DNA of 64,000 nt, taken from Azotobacter beijerinckii. GTDB taxonomy: Bacteria; Pseudomonadota; Gammaproteobacteria; Pseudomonadales; Pseudomonadaceae. The DNA is taken from positions 62,001 through 126,000 of the forward strand of contig NZ_FOFJ01000007.1 of NCBI RefSeq assembly GCF_900110885.1, in the 5' to 3' direction. The notes under the pieces are model-generated. The model was given only the letters and a program-made list of their open reading frames with translations. It was not told the DNA's origin and made no database searches. The position numbers and the translations under genes were made by a program. Each line of letters begins with the position of its first letter. Within the stretch, counting starts at the first letter, position 1. Shown here piece by piece: positions 10,567 to 21,244 of the stretch.

Positions 10567-11727
10567 TTACTTGGCGCGCTCTTCCAGCACCGCCACGGCC
10601 GGCAGCACCTTGCCCTCGACGAACTCGAGGAAGGCGCCACCCCCAGTGGAAATGTAGGAGATCTTCTCGCCCACGCCGTACTTGTCGATGGCCGCCAGGG
10701 TGTCGCCGCCGCCGGCGATGGAGAACGCGTCGCCGTCGGCGATGGCCTGGGCCAGGACCTTGGTACCGTTGCCGAACTGGTCGAACTCGAACACCCCGAC
10801 CGGGCCGTTCCACAGGATGGTCTTGCAGGATTTCAGCAGTTCGGCGAACTGCGCGGCGGTCTGCGGGCCGATGTCGAGGATCATGTCGTCGTCGGCGACG
10901 TCCGCGATAGCCTTGACGGTGGCCTCGGCGTCTTCGGCGAAGGCCTTGGCGACCACCACGTCCACCGGCAGCGGCACGCTGACCTTGGCGGCGATGGCCT
11001 TGGCGGTGTCGACCAGGTCGGCTTCGTAGAGCGACTTGCCGACCTTGTGGCCGGCCGCGGCGAGGAAGGTGTTGGCGATGCCGCCGCCGACGATCAACTG
11101 GTCGCAGATCTGGCTCAGGGAGTTGAGCACGTCGAGCTTGGTGGACACCTTGGAGCCGGCGACGATCGCTGCCATCGGCCGCTGCGGGTTGTCCAGCGCC
11201 TTGCCCAGCGCGTCCAGCTCGGCGGCCAGCAGCGGGCCGGCACAGGCGACCTTGGCGAACTTGGCGACGCCGTGGGTCGAGCCCTCGGCGCGGTGGGCGG
11301 TGCCGAAGGCGTCCATCACGAACACGTCGCAGAGCGCGGCGTACTGCCGGGCCAGCTCGTCGGCGTTCTTCTTCTCGCCCTTGTTGAAGCGCACGTTCTC
11401 GAACAGCACCAGTTGGCCCGGCGCGATCTCGACGCCACCCAGGTAGTCCTTGAGCAGCGGCACTTCGCGGCCGAGGGCCTTGGACAGGTAGTCGGCGACC
11501 GGCTGGAGGCTGTTCTCCTCGGAGTACTCGCCCTCGGTGGGCCGGCCCAGGTGCGAGCAGACCATCAGCGCCGCGCCTTTCTCCAGCGCCAGCCGGATGG
11601 TCGGCAGGGCAGCAAGGATGCGGGCGTCGCTCTTCACCACGCCGTCCTTCACCGGCACGTTGAGGTCTTCGCGAATGAGTACGCGCTTACCCTTGAGGTC
11701 GAGGTCGGTCATCTTCAACACGGTCAT
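10567..11727 (-). CDS. pgk: Phosphoglycerate kinase
   Basis: This 386-residue enzyme transfers phosphate between 1,3-bisphosphoglycerate and ADP. The N-terminal [28 protein letters not shown] and [13 protein letters not shown], and the C-terminal [10 protein letters not shown] and [14 protein letters not shown] signatures are all intact. The start at 11727 ([11 protein letters not shown]) is chosen by a GGAAGG site upstream and by similarity to remembered Pseudomonas Pgk; 11712 is an alternative. It is 32 bases downstream of epd on the same strand. Confidence 0.97.
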   Translation of the reverse strand: MTVLKMTDLDLKGKRVLIREDLNVPVKDGVVKSDARILAALPTIRLALEKGAALMVCSHLGRPTEGEYSEENSLQPVADYLSKALGREVPLLKDYLGGVEIAPGQLVLFENVRFNKGEKKNADELARQYAALCDVFVMDAFGTAHRAEGSTHGVAKFAKVACAGPLLAAELDALGKALDNPQRPMAAIVAGSKVSTKLDVLNSLSQICDQLIVGGGIANTFLAAAGHKVGKSLYEADLVDTAKAIAAKVSVPLPVDVVVAKAFAEDAEATVKAIADVADDDMILDIGPQTAAQFAELLKSCKTILWNGPVGVFEFDQFGNGTKVLAQAIADGDAFSIAGGGDTLAAIDKYGVGEKISYISTGGGAFLEFVEGKVLPAVAVLEERAK

Positions 11728-11759
11728 ACGGTCGGTCCTTCCACAGGAAACAGAGAGTT

Positions 11760-12806
11760 CTATTGTCGTGCCGCGGCGACGTTCAGCCAGTGACCGGCGA
11801 CGTCGAGCATGCGGTTGGCGAACCCCCACTCGTTGTCGAACCAGGCCAGCAGGTTGACCAGCCGGGGGCCGGACACGCGGGTCTGGCTGCCATCGACGAT
11901 GGCCGAGTGAGGGTCGTGGTTGAAATCGCAACTGGCGTGGGGCAATTCGGTGTAGTCCAGCAATCCCTTGAGCGGCCCCTGCTCGGCAGCCTGGCGCAGC
12001 ACGCGGTTGATCTCCTCGGCCGAGGTGTCGCGGGCGGTCTGCAGGGTGATGTCGAGACAGGAGACGTTGAGCGTCGGCACGCGCACGGCTTTGGCCTGGA
12101 TGCGCCCGGAAAGTTCCGGGAGCAGGCGCTCGATGCCGCGGGCCAGGCCGGTCGATACCGGGATCACCGACTGGAAGGCCGAGCGCGTGCGGCGCAGGTC
12201 CTCGTGGTGGTAGGCGTCGATCACCGGCTGGTCGTTCATCGCCGAATGGATGGTGGTGATGGAGACGTACTCCAGCCCCACCGTCTCGTTCAGCCGCTTG
12301 AGCAGCGGCACGCTGCAGTTGGTGGTGCAGGAGGCGTTGGAGACCAGCCGCTCGCCGCCCGCGAGGCGTTGCTGATTGACCCCATAGACGACGGTGGCGT
12401 CGACATCGTGCTCGCTGGCCATCGGCTGGGAGAACAGCACCCGCGGCGCACCGGCGGCGAGGAAGCGCTCGCCGTCGGCGCGGCTGTGGTAGACGCCGGA
12501 GCACTCCAGCACCAGGTCGACGTCGAGGGCCGCCCAGTCGACCGCCTCCGGCGTGCTCCGGCGCAGTACCTTGACGGCATCGCCGTTGAGGTACAGGCAA
12601 TCGCCCTCGACCCGTACCGAGCCGGGGAAGCGGCCGTGGGTGGAATCGAAGCGGGTCAGGTATTCGACGCTGGCCTGGTCGGCCAGGTCGTTGAGGGCGA
12701 CGATGCGAAACTCCGACGACGCGCCCCGCTCATAGTGGGCACGCAAAACGCAGCGGCCGATGCGGCCATAGCCGTTGAGGGCGACGCGGTAGGGACGGTT
12801 GGGCAT
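11760..12806 (-). CDS. epd: Erythrose-4-phosphate dehydrogenase (GapB-type)
   Basis: This 348-residue GAPDH-family enzyme starts [22 protein letters not shown] (Rossmann NAD-binding) and has the active-site motif [15 protein letters not shown]. The family context (between tkt and pgk) and the divergence from glycolytic GAPDH support Epd. Epd oxidises erythrose-4-phosphate to 4-phosphoerythronate for pyridoxal phosphate synthesis. Enzyme substrate is inferred from synteny and length; a GAPDH activity in gluconeogenesis cannot be excluded from sequence alone. Confidence 0.9.
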   Translation of the reverse strand: MPNRPYRVALNGYGRIGRCVLRAHYERGASSEFRIVALNDLADQASVEYLTRFDSTHGRFPGSVRVEGDCLYLNGDAVKVLRRSTPEAVDWAALDVDLVLECSGVYHSRADGERFLAAGAPRVLFSQPMASEHDVDATVVYGVNQQRLAGGERLVSNASCTTNCSVPLLKRLNETVGLEYVSITTIHSAMNDQPVIDAYHHEDLRRTRSAFQSVIPVSTGLARGIERLLPELSGRIQAKAVRVPTLNVSCLDITLQTARDTSAEEINRVLRQAAEQGPLKGLLDYTELPHASCDFNHDPHSAIVDGSQTRVSGPRLVNLLAWFDNEWGFANRMLDVAGHWLNVAAARQ

Positions 12807-12830
12807 GGCAGCTCTGATGGTTGTGCTGGT

Positions 12831-12910
12831 GGTGGAAAACCGCTGCGCGGGTTTTCCACCCTGCAGAAGGCTTGCACCCGCAGGGTGGATGGCCGAAGCC
12901 CTCCACCCTG
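12831..12910. repeat. Inverted repeats between tkt and epd
   Basis: Two hairpins lie in the 111-base gap. GGTGGAAAACC (12831-12841) pairs with GGTTTTCCACC (12850-12860), and CAGGGTGGA (12881-12889) pairs with TCCACCCTG (12902-12910). The CCACCCTGC of the first region can also pair with GCAGGGTGG of the second, giving alternative folds. This fits an intercistronic mRNA-processing or REP-type element. Confidence 0.65.
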
Positions 12911-12917
12911 ACGGAAA

Positions 12918-14915
12918 TCAGTCTTCCAGCAGCTCTTCGGCGGTGGCCAGCAGATTGTCGAGGGTGAAGCCGAAGTGCTCGAAGAGCGCACCGGCCGGGG
13001 CGGACTCGCCGAAGCTGGTCATGCCGACGATGCGCCCTTCCAGGCCGACGTACTTGTACCAGAAGTCGGCGTGGGCGGCCTCGATGGCGATCCGCGCGCC
13101 GACCTCGAGGGGCAGCACGGCCTGCCGGTAGGCGGCGTCCTGGCGGTCGAACAGGCTGGTCGAGGGCATCGAGACGACGCGCGCCCGACGGCCCTGGGCG
13201 GTCAGCGCCTCGAAGGCCTGCACGGCCAGGCCGACTTCGGAGCCGGTGGCGATGAGGATCAGCTCCGGCTCGCCGGCGCAGTCCTTGAGCACGTAGCCGC
13301 CACGGGCGATGTCGGCGATCTGCGCCTCGCTGCGCGTCTGGTGCGGCAGGTTCTGGCGGCTGAACACCAGGGCGCTCGGGCCGTCCCGGCGCTCGACGGC
13401 GCACGTCCAGGCCACCGCGGACTCCACCGCGTCGCACGGGCGCCAGGTGTCGAGGTTCGGCGTGCTGCGCAGGCCGGCCAGTTGCTCGACCGGCTGGTGG
13501 GTCGGGCCGTCCTCGCCCAGGCCGATGGAGTCGTGGGTGTAGACGAACAGCACGCGCTGCTTCATCAGCGCGGCCATGCGCACGGCGTTGCAGGCATATT
13601 CCATGAACACCAGGAAGGTCGCGCCGTAGGGGATGAAGCCGCCGTGCAGGGCGATGCCGTTCATGATCGCGCTCATGCCGAACTCGCGCACGCCGTAGTG
13701 CAGGTAGTTGCCGGAAGCGTCGTCCGCCTTCAGGGCCTTGCAGCCCTTCCACAGGGTCAGGTTGGAGCCGGCGAGGTCCGCCGAGCCGCCGAGAAACTCC
13801 GGCAGCAGCGGGCCGAAGGCGTTCAGCGCGTTCTGGCTGGCCTTGCGGCTGGCGATGGTCTCGCCCTTGGCGGCGACTTCGGCGACGTAGGCAGCGGCCT
13901 TGGCGGCGAAATCGGCGGGCAGCTCGCCGGCCAGACGGCGCTGGAACTCGGCGGCCAGCTCCGGGAACGCGGCCCGGTAGGCGGTGAAGCGCTGGTTCCA
14001 CTCGGCCTCGCGGGCGGCGCCGGCGGTCTTGGCGTCCCACGCCGCGTAGATGTCGGCGGGAATCTCGAAGGGAGCGTGGTTCCAGCCCAGCGCGGCGCGG
14101 GTCAGGGCCACTTCCTCGGCGCCCAGCGCGGCGCCGTGGCATTCCTCCTTGCCCTGCTTGTTCGGCGAGCCGAAGCCGATCACCGTCTTGCAGCAGATCA
14201 GGGTCGGCCGCTCGCTCTTGCGCGCGGTCTCGAGGGCGGTCCTGATCTCGTCGGGATCGTGGCCGTCGACGTTGCGGATCACCAGCCAGCCGTAGGCCTC
14301 GAAGCGCGCCGGGGTGTCGTCGGTGAACCAGCCGTGCACCTCGCCGTCGATGGAAATGCCGTTATCGTCGTAGAAGGCGATCAGCTTGTTCAGCCCCAGG
14401 GTGCCGGCCAGCGAACAGACCTCGTGGGAGATGCCCTCCATCAGGCAGCCGTCGCCGAGGAACGCGTAGGTATGGTGGTCGACGATGCGGTGCCCGGGAC
14501 GGTTGAACTGCGCGGCCAGCACCTTCTCCGCGACGGCCATGCCAACGGCGTTGGCCAGCCCCTGGCCGAGCGGCCCGGTGGTGGTCTCGACGCCGGCGGT
14601 GTAGCCGTACTCCGGGTGGCCCGGGGTGCGGCTGTGCAGCTGGCGGAAGTTCTTCAGGTCGTCGATGGTCAGGTCGTAGCCGGTCAGGTGCAGCAGCGAG
14701 TAGATCAGCATCGAGCCGTGGCCGTTGGAGAGCACGAAGCGGTCGCGGTTGGCCCACTGCGGGTTGCCCGGGTTGTGGCTGAGATAGTCGCGCCACAGCA
14801 CTTCGGCGATATCCGCCATGCCCATCGGGGCGCCGGGGTGGCCGCTGTTGGCTTTCTGCACGGCATCCATGCTGAGGGCACGAATGGCATTGGCACGCTC
14901 ACGACGGCTGGGCAT
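12918..14915 (-). CDS. tkt: Transketolase
   Basis: The 665-residue thiamine diphosphate enzyme has normal length. The N-terminal [29 protein letters not shown] and [21 protein letters not shown] signatures, the TPP-binding [12 protein letters not shown]...[14 protein letters not shown], and the second-domain [20 protein letters not shown] are intact. It moves two-carbon units in the pentose phosphate pathway. GCAGGAGA precedes the ATG. It is the first gene of the minus-strand tkt-epd-pgk block, transcribed divergently from the ArsR-methyltransferase gene. Confidence 0.97.
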   Translation of the reverse strand: MPSRRERANAIRALSMDAVQKANSGHPGAPMGMADIAEVLWRDYLSHNPGNPQWANRDRFVLSNGHGSMLIYSLLHLTGYDLTIDDLKNFRQLHSRTPGHPEYGYTAGVETTTGPLGQGLANAVGMAVAEKVLAAQFNRPGHRIVDHHTYAFLGDGCLMEGISHEVCSLAGTLGLNKLIAFYDDNGISIDGEVHGWFTDDTPARFEAYGWLVIRNVDGHDPDEIRTALETARKSERPTLICCKTVIGFGSPNKQGKEECHGAALGAEEVALTRAALGWNHAPFEIPADIYAAWDAKTAGAAREAEWNQRFTAYRAAFPELAAEFQRRLAGELPADFAAKAAAYVAEVAAKGETIASRKASQNALNAFGPLLPEFLGGSADLAGSNLTLWKGCKALKADDASGNYLHYGVREFGMSAIMNGIALHGGFIPYGATFLVFMEYACNAVRMAALMKQRVLFVYTHDSIGLGEDGPTHQPVEQLAGLRSTPNLDTWRPCDAVESAVAWTCAVERRDGPSALVFSRQNLPHQTRSEAQIADIARGGYVLKDCAGEPELILIATGSEVGLAVQAFEALTAQGRRARVVSMPSTSLFDRQDAAYRQAVLPLEVGARIAIEAAHADFWYKYVGLEGRIVGMTSFGESAPAGALFEHFGFTLDNLLATAEELLED

Positions 14916-14950
14916 CGGTGAATCTCCTGCGGGGGTACTGAATCGAAAAA

Positions 14951-14970
14951 GTCGGCTATTTTCGCCCAGC
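14951..14970 (-). promoter_or_regulatory. Copy A of a mirrored motif, facing tkt
   Basis: On the minus strand this reads GCTGGGCGAAAATAGCCGAC, 36-55 bases before the tkt start. A near-identical copy, one base longer, lies on the plus strand at 15136-15156 facing the ArsR gene. Each copy points toward its own gene, which suggests a shared promoter or regulator element. Confidence 0.55.
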
Positions 14971-15110
14971 CGCAGGGGCAGCGGCAATCGCAGATAGTCT
15001 AACCGGCCGCGGCCCCGCCGATGGGCGGTTCGCGGCGCCCCACCGCCCTGCCCTGGCGGCCTCCGGGGAGGACCGCGGAGCCTCCGTCCATCCGGCCGCC
15101 AACAGGCCAA

Positions 15111-15128
15111 TATCAAAACTTTTTGATA
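15111..15128. promoter_or_regulatory. Perfect palindrome, likely ArsR-type operator
   Basis: TATCAAAA-CT-TTTTGATA is a perfect 8-bp-arm palindrome 43 bases before the ArsR-methyltransferase start. It is A/T-rich in a very GC-rich intergenic region. Size and symmetry suit a winged-helix dimer, so autoregulation by the adjacent ArsR protein is the simplest reading. Confidence 0.6.
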
Positions 15129-15135
15129 CAGCCTT

Positions 15136-15156
15136 GCTGGGCGAAAATCGACCGAC
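15136..15156 (+). promoter_or_regulatory. Copy B of the mirrored motif, facing the ArsR gene
   Basis: The plus strand carries GCTGGGCGAAAAT followed by CGACCGAC, 15-36 bases before the ArsR start. It matches copy A (14951-14970, opposite strand) except for one inserted base and one substitution. Confidence 0.55.
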
Positions 15157-15171
15157 TAGACTGCCGACCCC

Positions 15172-16206
15172 ATGAACATGCGCATTCCCACCCTCCGCCG
15201 CGACGACGACTGCGACGAGTTGGCCGCCCTCTGCAAGGCCGGCGGCGACCCGCTGCGCCTCAAGGTGCTGCGCGTGCTGGCCAGCGACTCCTTCGGCGTA
15301 CTGGAGCTGGCGCAGATCTTCGCCATCGGCCAGTCGGGCATCAGCCACCACCTCAAGGTGCTGGCCCAGGCCGGGCTGGTGGCGACGCGCCGCGAGGGCA
15401 ACGCGATCTTCTACCGGCGCGCCCTGCCGGCCGCCGCCGGCTTCGGCGGCGTGCTGCGCGCGGCGCTCTTGGCAGAGGTCGACGCGCTGGAACTGGAGGC
15501 CGCGATCCGCGCGCGGATCGCCGAGGTGCACGCCCAACGCGCTGCGGTCAGCCGCGACTTCTTCAGCCGCATGGCCGACAAGTTCCAGGCCCAGCAGGAC
15601 CTGATCGCCGGCCTGCCGCAGTACCGCGACAGCCTGCTGGCCCTGCTCGACGCCCTGGGCTTTTCCGGCACCGCCAGCGCGCTGGAGGTCGGCCCCGGCG
15701 ACGGCGCCCTGCTGCCGGCGCTGGCGCGGCGCTTCGCGCAGGTGACGGCCCTGGACAACAGCCCGGCGATGCTCGAACTGGCGCGCCAGCGCTGCGCCCA
15801 GGAGGGCCTGGGGAACGTCGATCTGAAGCTCGCCGACGCCCTGCAGGACGCACCGGAACGCGCCGATTGCGTGGTGCTGAACATGGTGCTGCACCACTTC
15901 GCCGCACCGGCCGAGGCGCTGAAGCGGCTGGCGGATCGGGTCAAGGCGGGCGGCAGCCTGCTGCTGACCGAACTGTGCCGCCACGACCAGGCCTGGGCCC
16001 GCGAGGCCTGCGGCGACCTCTGGCTCGGCTTCGACCAGGACGAACTGGCGCGCTGGGCCGCGGAGGCCGGCCTGGAGCCCGGCGAAAGCCTGTACGTCGG
16101 TTTGCGCAACGGCTTCCAGATCCAGATGCGCCATTTCGCCAAACCCCCGACCGCCGACGGGCGCAGGCCAGCGCCAGCGCCAGCGACCCCATTGAACGCT
16201 GTATGA
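15172..16206 (+). CDS. ArsR-family regulator fused to SAM-dependent methyltransferase
   Basis: The 344-residue protein has an N-terminal ArsR winged helix (about 15-85: DPLRLKVLRVLASDSFGVLELAQIFAIGQSGISHHLKVLAQAGLVATRREGN). A class I methyltransferase domain follows (about 145-300), with the SAM-binding ALEVGPGDGALLPALA loop and an LNMVLHHF motif IV-like segment. No metal-binding Cys pair typical of ArsR sensors is present, so SAM or a methylated metabolite is a more likely ligand than arsenic. It lies 49 bases upstream of metK on the same strand and is divergent from tkt. This is an arrangement I recall from Pseudomonas, which suggests regulation of methionine/SAM metabolism. Autoregulation through the palindrome at 15111 is likely. 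Confidence 0.88.
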   Translation: MNMRIPTLRRDDDCDELAALCKAGGDPLRLKVLRVLASDSFGVLELAQIFAIGQSGISHHLKVLAQAGLVATRREGNAIFYRRALPAAAGFGGVLRAALLAEVDALELEAAIRARIAEVHAQRAAVSRDFFSRMADKFQAQQDLIAGLPQYRDSLLALLDALGFSGTASALEVGPGDGALLPALARRFAQVTALDNSPAMLELARQRCAQEGLGNVDLKLADALQDAPERADCVVLNMVLHHFAAPAEALKRLADRVKAGGSLLLTELCRHDQAWAREACGDLWLGFDQDELARWAAEAGLEPGESLYVGLRNGFQIQMRHFAKPPTADGRRPAPAPATPLNAV

Positions 16207-16255
16207 CACGGCCGCGAGGCCGACTCAGTCACCGGTAAACAACAGGAACCGATAG

Positions 16256-17446
<1,191 letters not shown>

Positions 17447-17453
17447 CCGACCC

Positions 17454-17490
17454 GACGACCGCCGTCACACGGGCGGCGGTCGTCGCCTTT
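17454..17490 (+). terminator. Intrinsic terminator after metK
   Basis: GACGACCGCCG (17454-17464) pairs perfectly with 17474-17484 around a 9-base loop and is followed by GCCTTT. Confidence 0.8.
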
Positions 17491-17509
17491 CCCCTCTGCA
17501 GCACAGAGC

Positions 17510-17756
17510 TACAATCGGCTAAGATCGCCCGTCGATGCCTCGCCCTAGGCCGCCGCGCAAACCGCGCGACGGGAGACCTGCGGTGATCGTGACTCGATCG
17601 TTGGCGATCTCGTCAACCTGGACATCCCAAATTCCGCTTCGGCGTGACCGATCCGGCAGGTCCGAGTCCCGGACCGTCCAGCGGATCGGCAATCTGGCAG
17701 TGACCGGCCCCAATCCCGGAGTCTGCAGTTCTCTTGCGTGAGGAGTTTTTCGAGCT
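17510..17756 (+). promoter_or_regulatory. Candidate fabY promoter and long structured leader
   Basis: TACAAT (17510-17515) is the best -10 candidate, which would leave a leader of about 235 bases before fabY. No convincing gene lies in it. It can form a two-storey hairpin: CCGATCCG (17648-17655) with CGGATCGG (17682-17689), enclosing GGTCCG (17659-17664) with CGGACC (17670-17675). The ribosome site is AGGAG about 12 bases before the ATG. Cis-regulation of fabY is an inference. Confidence 0.4.
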
Positions 17757-19655
17757 ATGTCTCGCTTACCTGTCATCGTTGGTTTTGGTGGTTACAACTC
17801 AGCCGGGCGCAGCTCCTTCCACCACGGTTTCCGTCGCACCGTCATCGAGTCCCTCGACCCCCAGACCCGTCAGGAAACCCTCGCCGGACTGGCCGTGATG
17901 ATGAAGCTGGTGAGCGTGGTCGACGGCGAGTACCGCGACAGCGACGGCACCGCCCTCACTCCGGCCGAGATCGAGCACCGCCACGGCGAGCAGATCCTCG
18001 CCTCGACCCTGATCCGGCGCATCGAGCGGCAGTACTTCGACGTCGACGCCGCCCACTGGCAGAAGAACCTGACACTGTCCACCGAAAGCCAGCCGCTGCA
18101 CTTCACCACCAGCGCCAAGCAGCTGCCGGAGCCGCTGCCGGCCAACTGGAGCGTCGAGCCCCTCGAAGGCAACCAGGTACGGGTGACCATCCACGGCAGC
18201 TGCGAATTCAAGGTCGACAGCTACCGCGAGCTGCCGGTGAAGTCCGCCGGCCAGCTGCCGACCGGCTTCGAGCCGGGAGAACTCTACAACTCGCGCTTCC
18301 ACCCGCGCGGCCTGCAGCTGTCGGTGGTGGCCGCCACCGACGCGCTGCGCTCCACCGGCATCGACTGGCAGACCATCCTCGACCACGTGCAGCCCGACGA
18401 GGTGGCGGTGTTCTCCAGCAGCATCATGAGCCAGCTCGACGACAACGGCTACGGCGGCCTGCTGCAGTCGCGCCTGAAGGGTCACCGCGTCTCCGCCAAG
18501 CAGCTGCCACTGGGCTTCAACAGCATGCCCACCGACTTCATCAACGCCTACGTGCTGGGCAGCGTCGGCATCACCGGCAGCATCACCGGCGCCTGCGCCA
18601 CCTTCCTCTACAACCTGCAGAAGGGCATCGACGTCATCACCTCCGGCCAGGCGCGGGTGGTCATCGTCGGCAACGCCGAAGCGCCCATCACCCCGGAGAT
18701 CGTCGAGGGCTATGCGGCCATGGGCGCCCTGGCCACCGAGGAAGGCCTGCGCCATATCGAAGGCCGCGACGAGGTGGATTTCCGCCGCGCCAGCCGGCCC
18801 TTCGGCACCAACTGCGGCTTCACCCTGGCCGAGTCGGCGCAGTACGTAGTGCTGATGGACGATGCCCTGGCCCTGGAGCTGGGCGCCGATATCCACGGCG
18901 CGGTGCCGGACGTGTTCGTCAACGCCGACGGCTTCAAGAAGTCCATCTCCGCTCCCGGCCCCGGCAACTACCTGACCCTGGCCAAGGCGGTGGCCAGCGC
19001 GGTGCAGCTGGTCGGCGCGGAGGGCGTGCGCCAGCACAGCTTCGTCCATGCCCACGGCTCCAGCACCCCGGCCAACCGCGTCACCGAGTCGGAGCTGCTG
19101 GACCGCGTCGCCGGGGCCTTCGGCATCGCCGACTGGCCGATCGCCGCGGTCAAGGCCTATGTCGGCCACTCCCTGGCCACCGCCAGCGGCGACCAGCTGA
19201 TCTCCGCCCTCGGCACCTTCAAGTACGGCCTGCTGCCGGGCATCAAGACCGTCGACCGCTTCGCCGACGACGTCCACGACAAGCACCTGAGCCTGTCCAC
19301 CCGCGACGTGCGCCGCGACGACCTGGACGTCTGCTTCATCAACTCCAAGGGCTTTGGCGGCAACAACGCCACCGGCGTGCTGCTGTCGCCGCGGGTCGCC
19401 GAGAAGATGCTGCGCAAGCGCCACGGCGAGGCCGCCTTCGCCGACTACTGCGCACGCCGCGAAGCCACCCGCGAAGCTGCCCGCCGCTACGACGGGCAGG
19501 CCCTGCAGGGTCGCCTCGACATCCTCTACAACTTCGGCCAGGACATGATCGACGACCACGCCATCGAACTGAGCGAGGAGGGGATCAAGGTGCCCGGCTT
19601 CAGTCAGGCGATCCGCTTCAAGAAGGACGAGCGCTTCAGCGACATGCTCGACTGA
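17757..19655 (+). CDS. fabY: Beta-ketoacyl-ACP synthase FabY (initiates fatty-acid synthesis in pseudomonads)
   Basis: The 632-residue protein opens with MSRLPVIVGFGGYNSAGRSSF, as in Pseudomonas FabY (634 residues). The thiolase-fold triad is visible: Cys280 in ITGACATFLYN, His433 in FVHAHGSST and His471 in AYVGHSLATASG. FabY is known to condense acetyl-CoA with malonyl-ACP and replaces FabH as the main initiating condensing enzyme in P. aeruginosa. Its N-terminal region of about 200 residues before the canonical KAS core is longer than in FabF. It stands alone with a long leader and ends at a hairpin. Confidence 0.93.
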   Translation: MSRLPVIVGFGGYNSAGRSSFHHGFRRTVIESLDPQTRQETLAGLAVMMKLVSVVDGEYRDSDGTALTPAEIEHRHGEQILASTLIRRIERQYFDVDAAHWQKNLTLSTESQPLHFTTSAKQLPEPLPANWSVEPLEGNQVRVTIHGSCEFKVDSYRELPVKSAGQLPTGFEPGELYNSRFHPRGLQLSVVAATDALRSTGIDWQTILDHVQPDEVAVFSSSIMSQLDDNGYGGLLQSRLKGHRVSAKQLPLGFNSMPTDFINAYVLGSVGITGSITGACATFLYNLQKGIDVITSGQARVVIVGNAEAPITPEIVEGYAAMGALATEEGLRHIEGRDEVDFRRASRPFGTNCGFTLAESAQYVVLMDDALALELGADIHGAVPDVFVNADGFKKSISAPGPGNYLTLAKAVASAVQLVGAEGVRQHSFVHAHGSSTPANRVTESELLDRVAGAFGIADWPIAAVKAYVGHSLATASGDQLISALGTFKYGLLPGIKTVDRFADDVHDKHLSLSTRDVRRDDLDVCFINSKGFGGNNATGVLLSPRVAEKMLRKRHGEAAFADYCARREATREAARRYDGQALQGRLDILYNFGQDMIDDHAIELSEEGIKVPGFSQAIRFKKDERFSDMLD

Positions 19656-19668
19656 AGCCGCCTCGCCT

Positions 19669-19694
19669 GGCGGGGGTCTCAGCCCCCGCCCCTT
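19669..19694 (+). terminator. Terminator between fabY and the convergent cysQ gene
   Basis: GGCGGGGG (19669-19676) pairs with CCCCCGCC (19683-19690) and is followed by CCTTTT. It probably serves fabY, with partial function for cysQ. Confidence 0.75.
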
Positions 19695-19700
19695 TTCCCC

Positions 19701-20522
19701 TCACTCCAGCGTCCGCGCCAGCGCGAGCAGCCCGTCGCGCCAGCCCGCCGCCCGCGGCAGGGCCAGGAACGACGGGTTGAGGTAGTCCTCGCGCGCCGCA
19801 TAACCCAGCGCCCGGCCCTGCAGGTCCAGCACCTCGCCGCCGGCGCCCTCGAGCACGCCCTGGGCAGCCGCGGTGTCCCACTGCGAGGTCGGCGCCAGGC
19901 GCGGGTAGCAATCGGCCCGCCCCTCGGCGACCTGGCAGAACTTCAGCGAGCTGCCGACGCTGCTCAGCTGCAGGCGGCCGAAGCGCGTATCGAGCCCTTG
20001 CAGCAGGCGCTCCTGGGCCGGACTGCTGTGCCGCCGACTGGCGACCACGACGAAAGCCTCGCCCGGTACGCTGCGCACCTCGATCGGCTGCTGCACGCCC
20101 GGCGCATCGCTGCGCCAGGCACCGAGTCCGGCACCGCCGAAATAGCAGCAGCCGCTCGCCGGCACCCCGACCACCCCGAACAGCACCCGGCCGTCCTCGA
20201 TCAGCGCCACGTTGACGGTGAACTCCGCACTGCCGGCGATGAACTCCTTGGTGCCGTCCAGCGGGTCGACCAGCCACCAGCGGCGCCAACCCGCGCGCTC
20301 GGCCAGCGGTATCGCGCAATCCTCCTCGGAAAGCACCGGGATCGCCGGCTCGAGCGCCTGCAGCCCGGCGCCGAGGACGCGGTGCGCCGCCAGGTCGGCG
20401 GCGGTCACCGGCGAGGCGTCGTCCTTCTCGCGCACTTCGATATCCCTGCGCCAGTACGGCAGGATGGCGGCGCCGGCCTGGCGCACCAGATCGATCAGCG
20501 GGGCGAACGGGACGGCGCTCAC
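19701..20522 (-). CDS. cysQ: 3'(2'),5'-bisphosphate nucleotidase CysQ
   Basis: The 273-residue inositol monophosphatase-fold enzyme hydrolyses 3'-phosphoadenosine 5'-phosphate from sulfate assimilation. Metal-binding motifs are present: SEED (in IPVLSEEDCAIP), DPLDGTKEFIAG and SQWDTAAAQGVLEGAGG. The GTG at 20522 overlaps the nudE stop (GTGA), giving a translationally coupled nudE-cysQ pair. Confidence 0.93.
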   Translation of the reverse strand: MSAVPFAPLIDLVRQAGAAILPYWRRDIEVREKDDASPVTAADLAAHRVLGAGLQALEPAIPVLSEEDCAIPLAERAGWRRWWLVDPLDGTKEFIAGSAEFTVNVALIEDGRVLFGVVGVPASGCCYFGGAGLGAWRSDAPGVQQPIEVRSVPGEAFVVVASRRHSSPAQERLLQGLDTRFGRLQLSSVGSSLKFCQVAEGRADCYPRLAPTSQWDTAAAQGVLEGAGGEVLDLQGRALGYAAREDYLNPSFLALPRAAGWRDGLLALARTLE

Positions 20523-21085
20523 AGGACCAGGACTCCGCGCTGGATCAGCAGATCGCGCGCCAGATAGAGCGCGGCCAGGGCACGGCCCTCGCTGAACTGC
20601 GGGTGCCGGACCAGGCCGGACAGCTCGCGCAGGTTGACCCGCTCGACCCGCATCGGCTCCGGCTCGTCGCCCGGCAGGCGCTTTTCGTAGAGGTCGCGGG
20701 CCAGCACCACCTGGATCTTCTGGGTCATGTAGCCGGGCGACAGGGACAGCTCGGTGAGGTATTCCAGATGGTGGGCGCCGTAGCCGGCCTCCTCCTTCAG
20801 CTCGCGGTTGGCCGCCACCAGAATGTCCTCGCCCGGCTCGATCAGCCCCTTGGGCAGGGACAGCTGGTAATCGTCGGTGCCGGCGCAGTATTCCTCGACC
20901 AGCAGGGCGTGCTGGTCGTCGATCAGCGCGACGATCATCACCGCACCGTAGCCGCTGCCGGTGCCCACCAGACGCTCGTAGGTGCGCTCGACGCCATTGC
21001 TGAAGCGCAACTGCAATTCCTCGACGCGAAACAGACGGCTGGTCGCGACGATTGCCCGAGCGAGTACGGTGGGTTTCTGGCGCAT
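20519..21085 (-). CDS. nudE: ADP-compounds Nudix hydrolase NudE
   Basis: The 188-residue protein carries a complete Nudix box (GLIEPGEDILVAANRELKEE followed by AGY; Gx5Ex7REUxEExGU). The NudE-typical N-terminus includes LFRVEELQLRFSNGVERTYERL. NudE hydrolyses ADP-ribose, NADH and related dinucleotides. The ATG at 21085 (MRQKP) is six bases from GAGGA; an ATG two codons upstream lies too close to that site. It is coupled to cysQ downstream. Confidence 0.92.
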   Translation of the reverse strand: MRQKPTVLARAIVATSRLFRVEELQLRFSNGVERTYERLVGTGSGYGAVMIVALIDDQHALLVEEYCAGTDDYQLSLPKGLIEPGEDILVAANRELKEEAGYGAHHLEYLTELSLSPGYMTQKIQVVLARDLYEKRLPGDEPEPMRVERVNLRELSGLVRHPQFSEGRALAALYLARDLLIQRGVLVL

Positions 21086-21244
21086 AGTCATTCCTCGACT
21101 GGATGGGAGGCTCGATTGATGTTCTTCTGGAGCCCTGTCGCCGGTTATCATACTCCGGCTTGCGCCGCGGCTCGCCCTCCGCCGATGGCGCGCAGGCCTT
21201 GCGCACGCCACGCTTCCCGAAGCCGCCACCCGACACGAGCCGCC

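Noticed and set aside
17535-17741. Possible 68-residue protein in the fabY leader
   Set aside because: Arg/Pro/Ser-rich composition, no ribosome site, no similarity recognised; the segment folds into hairpins instead.
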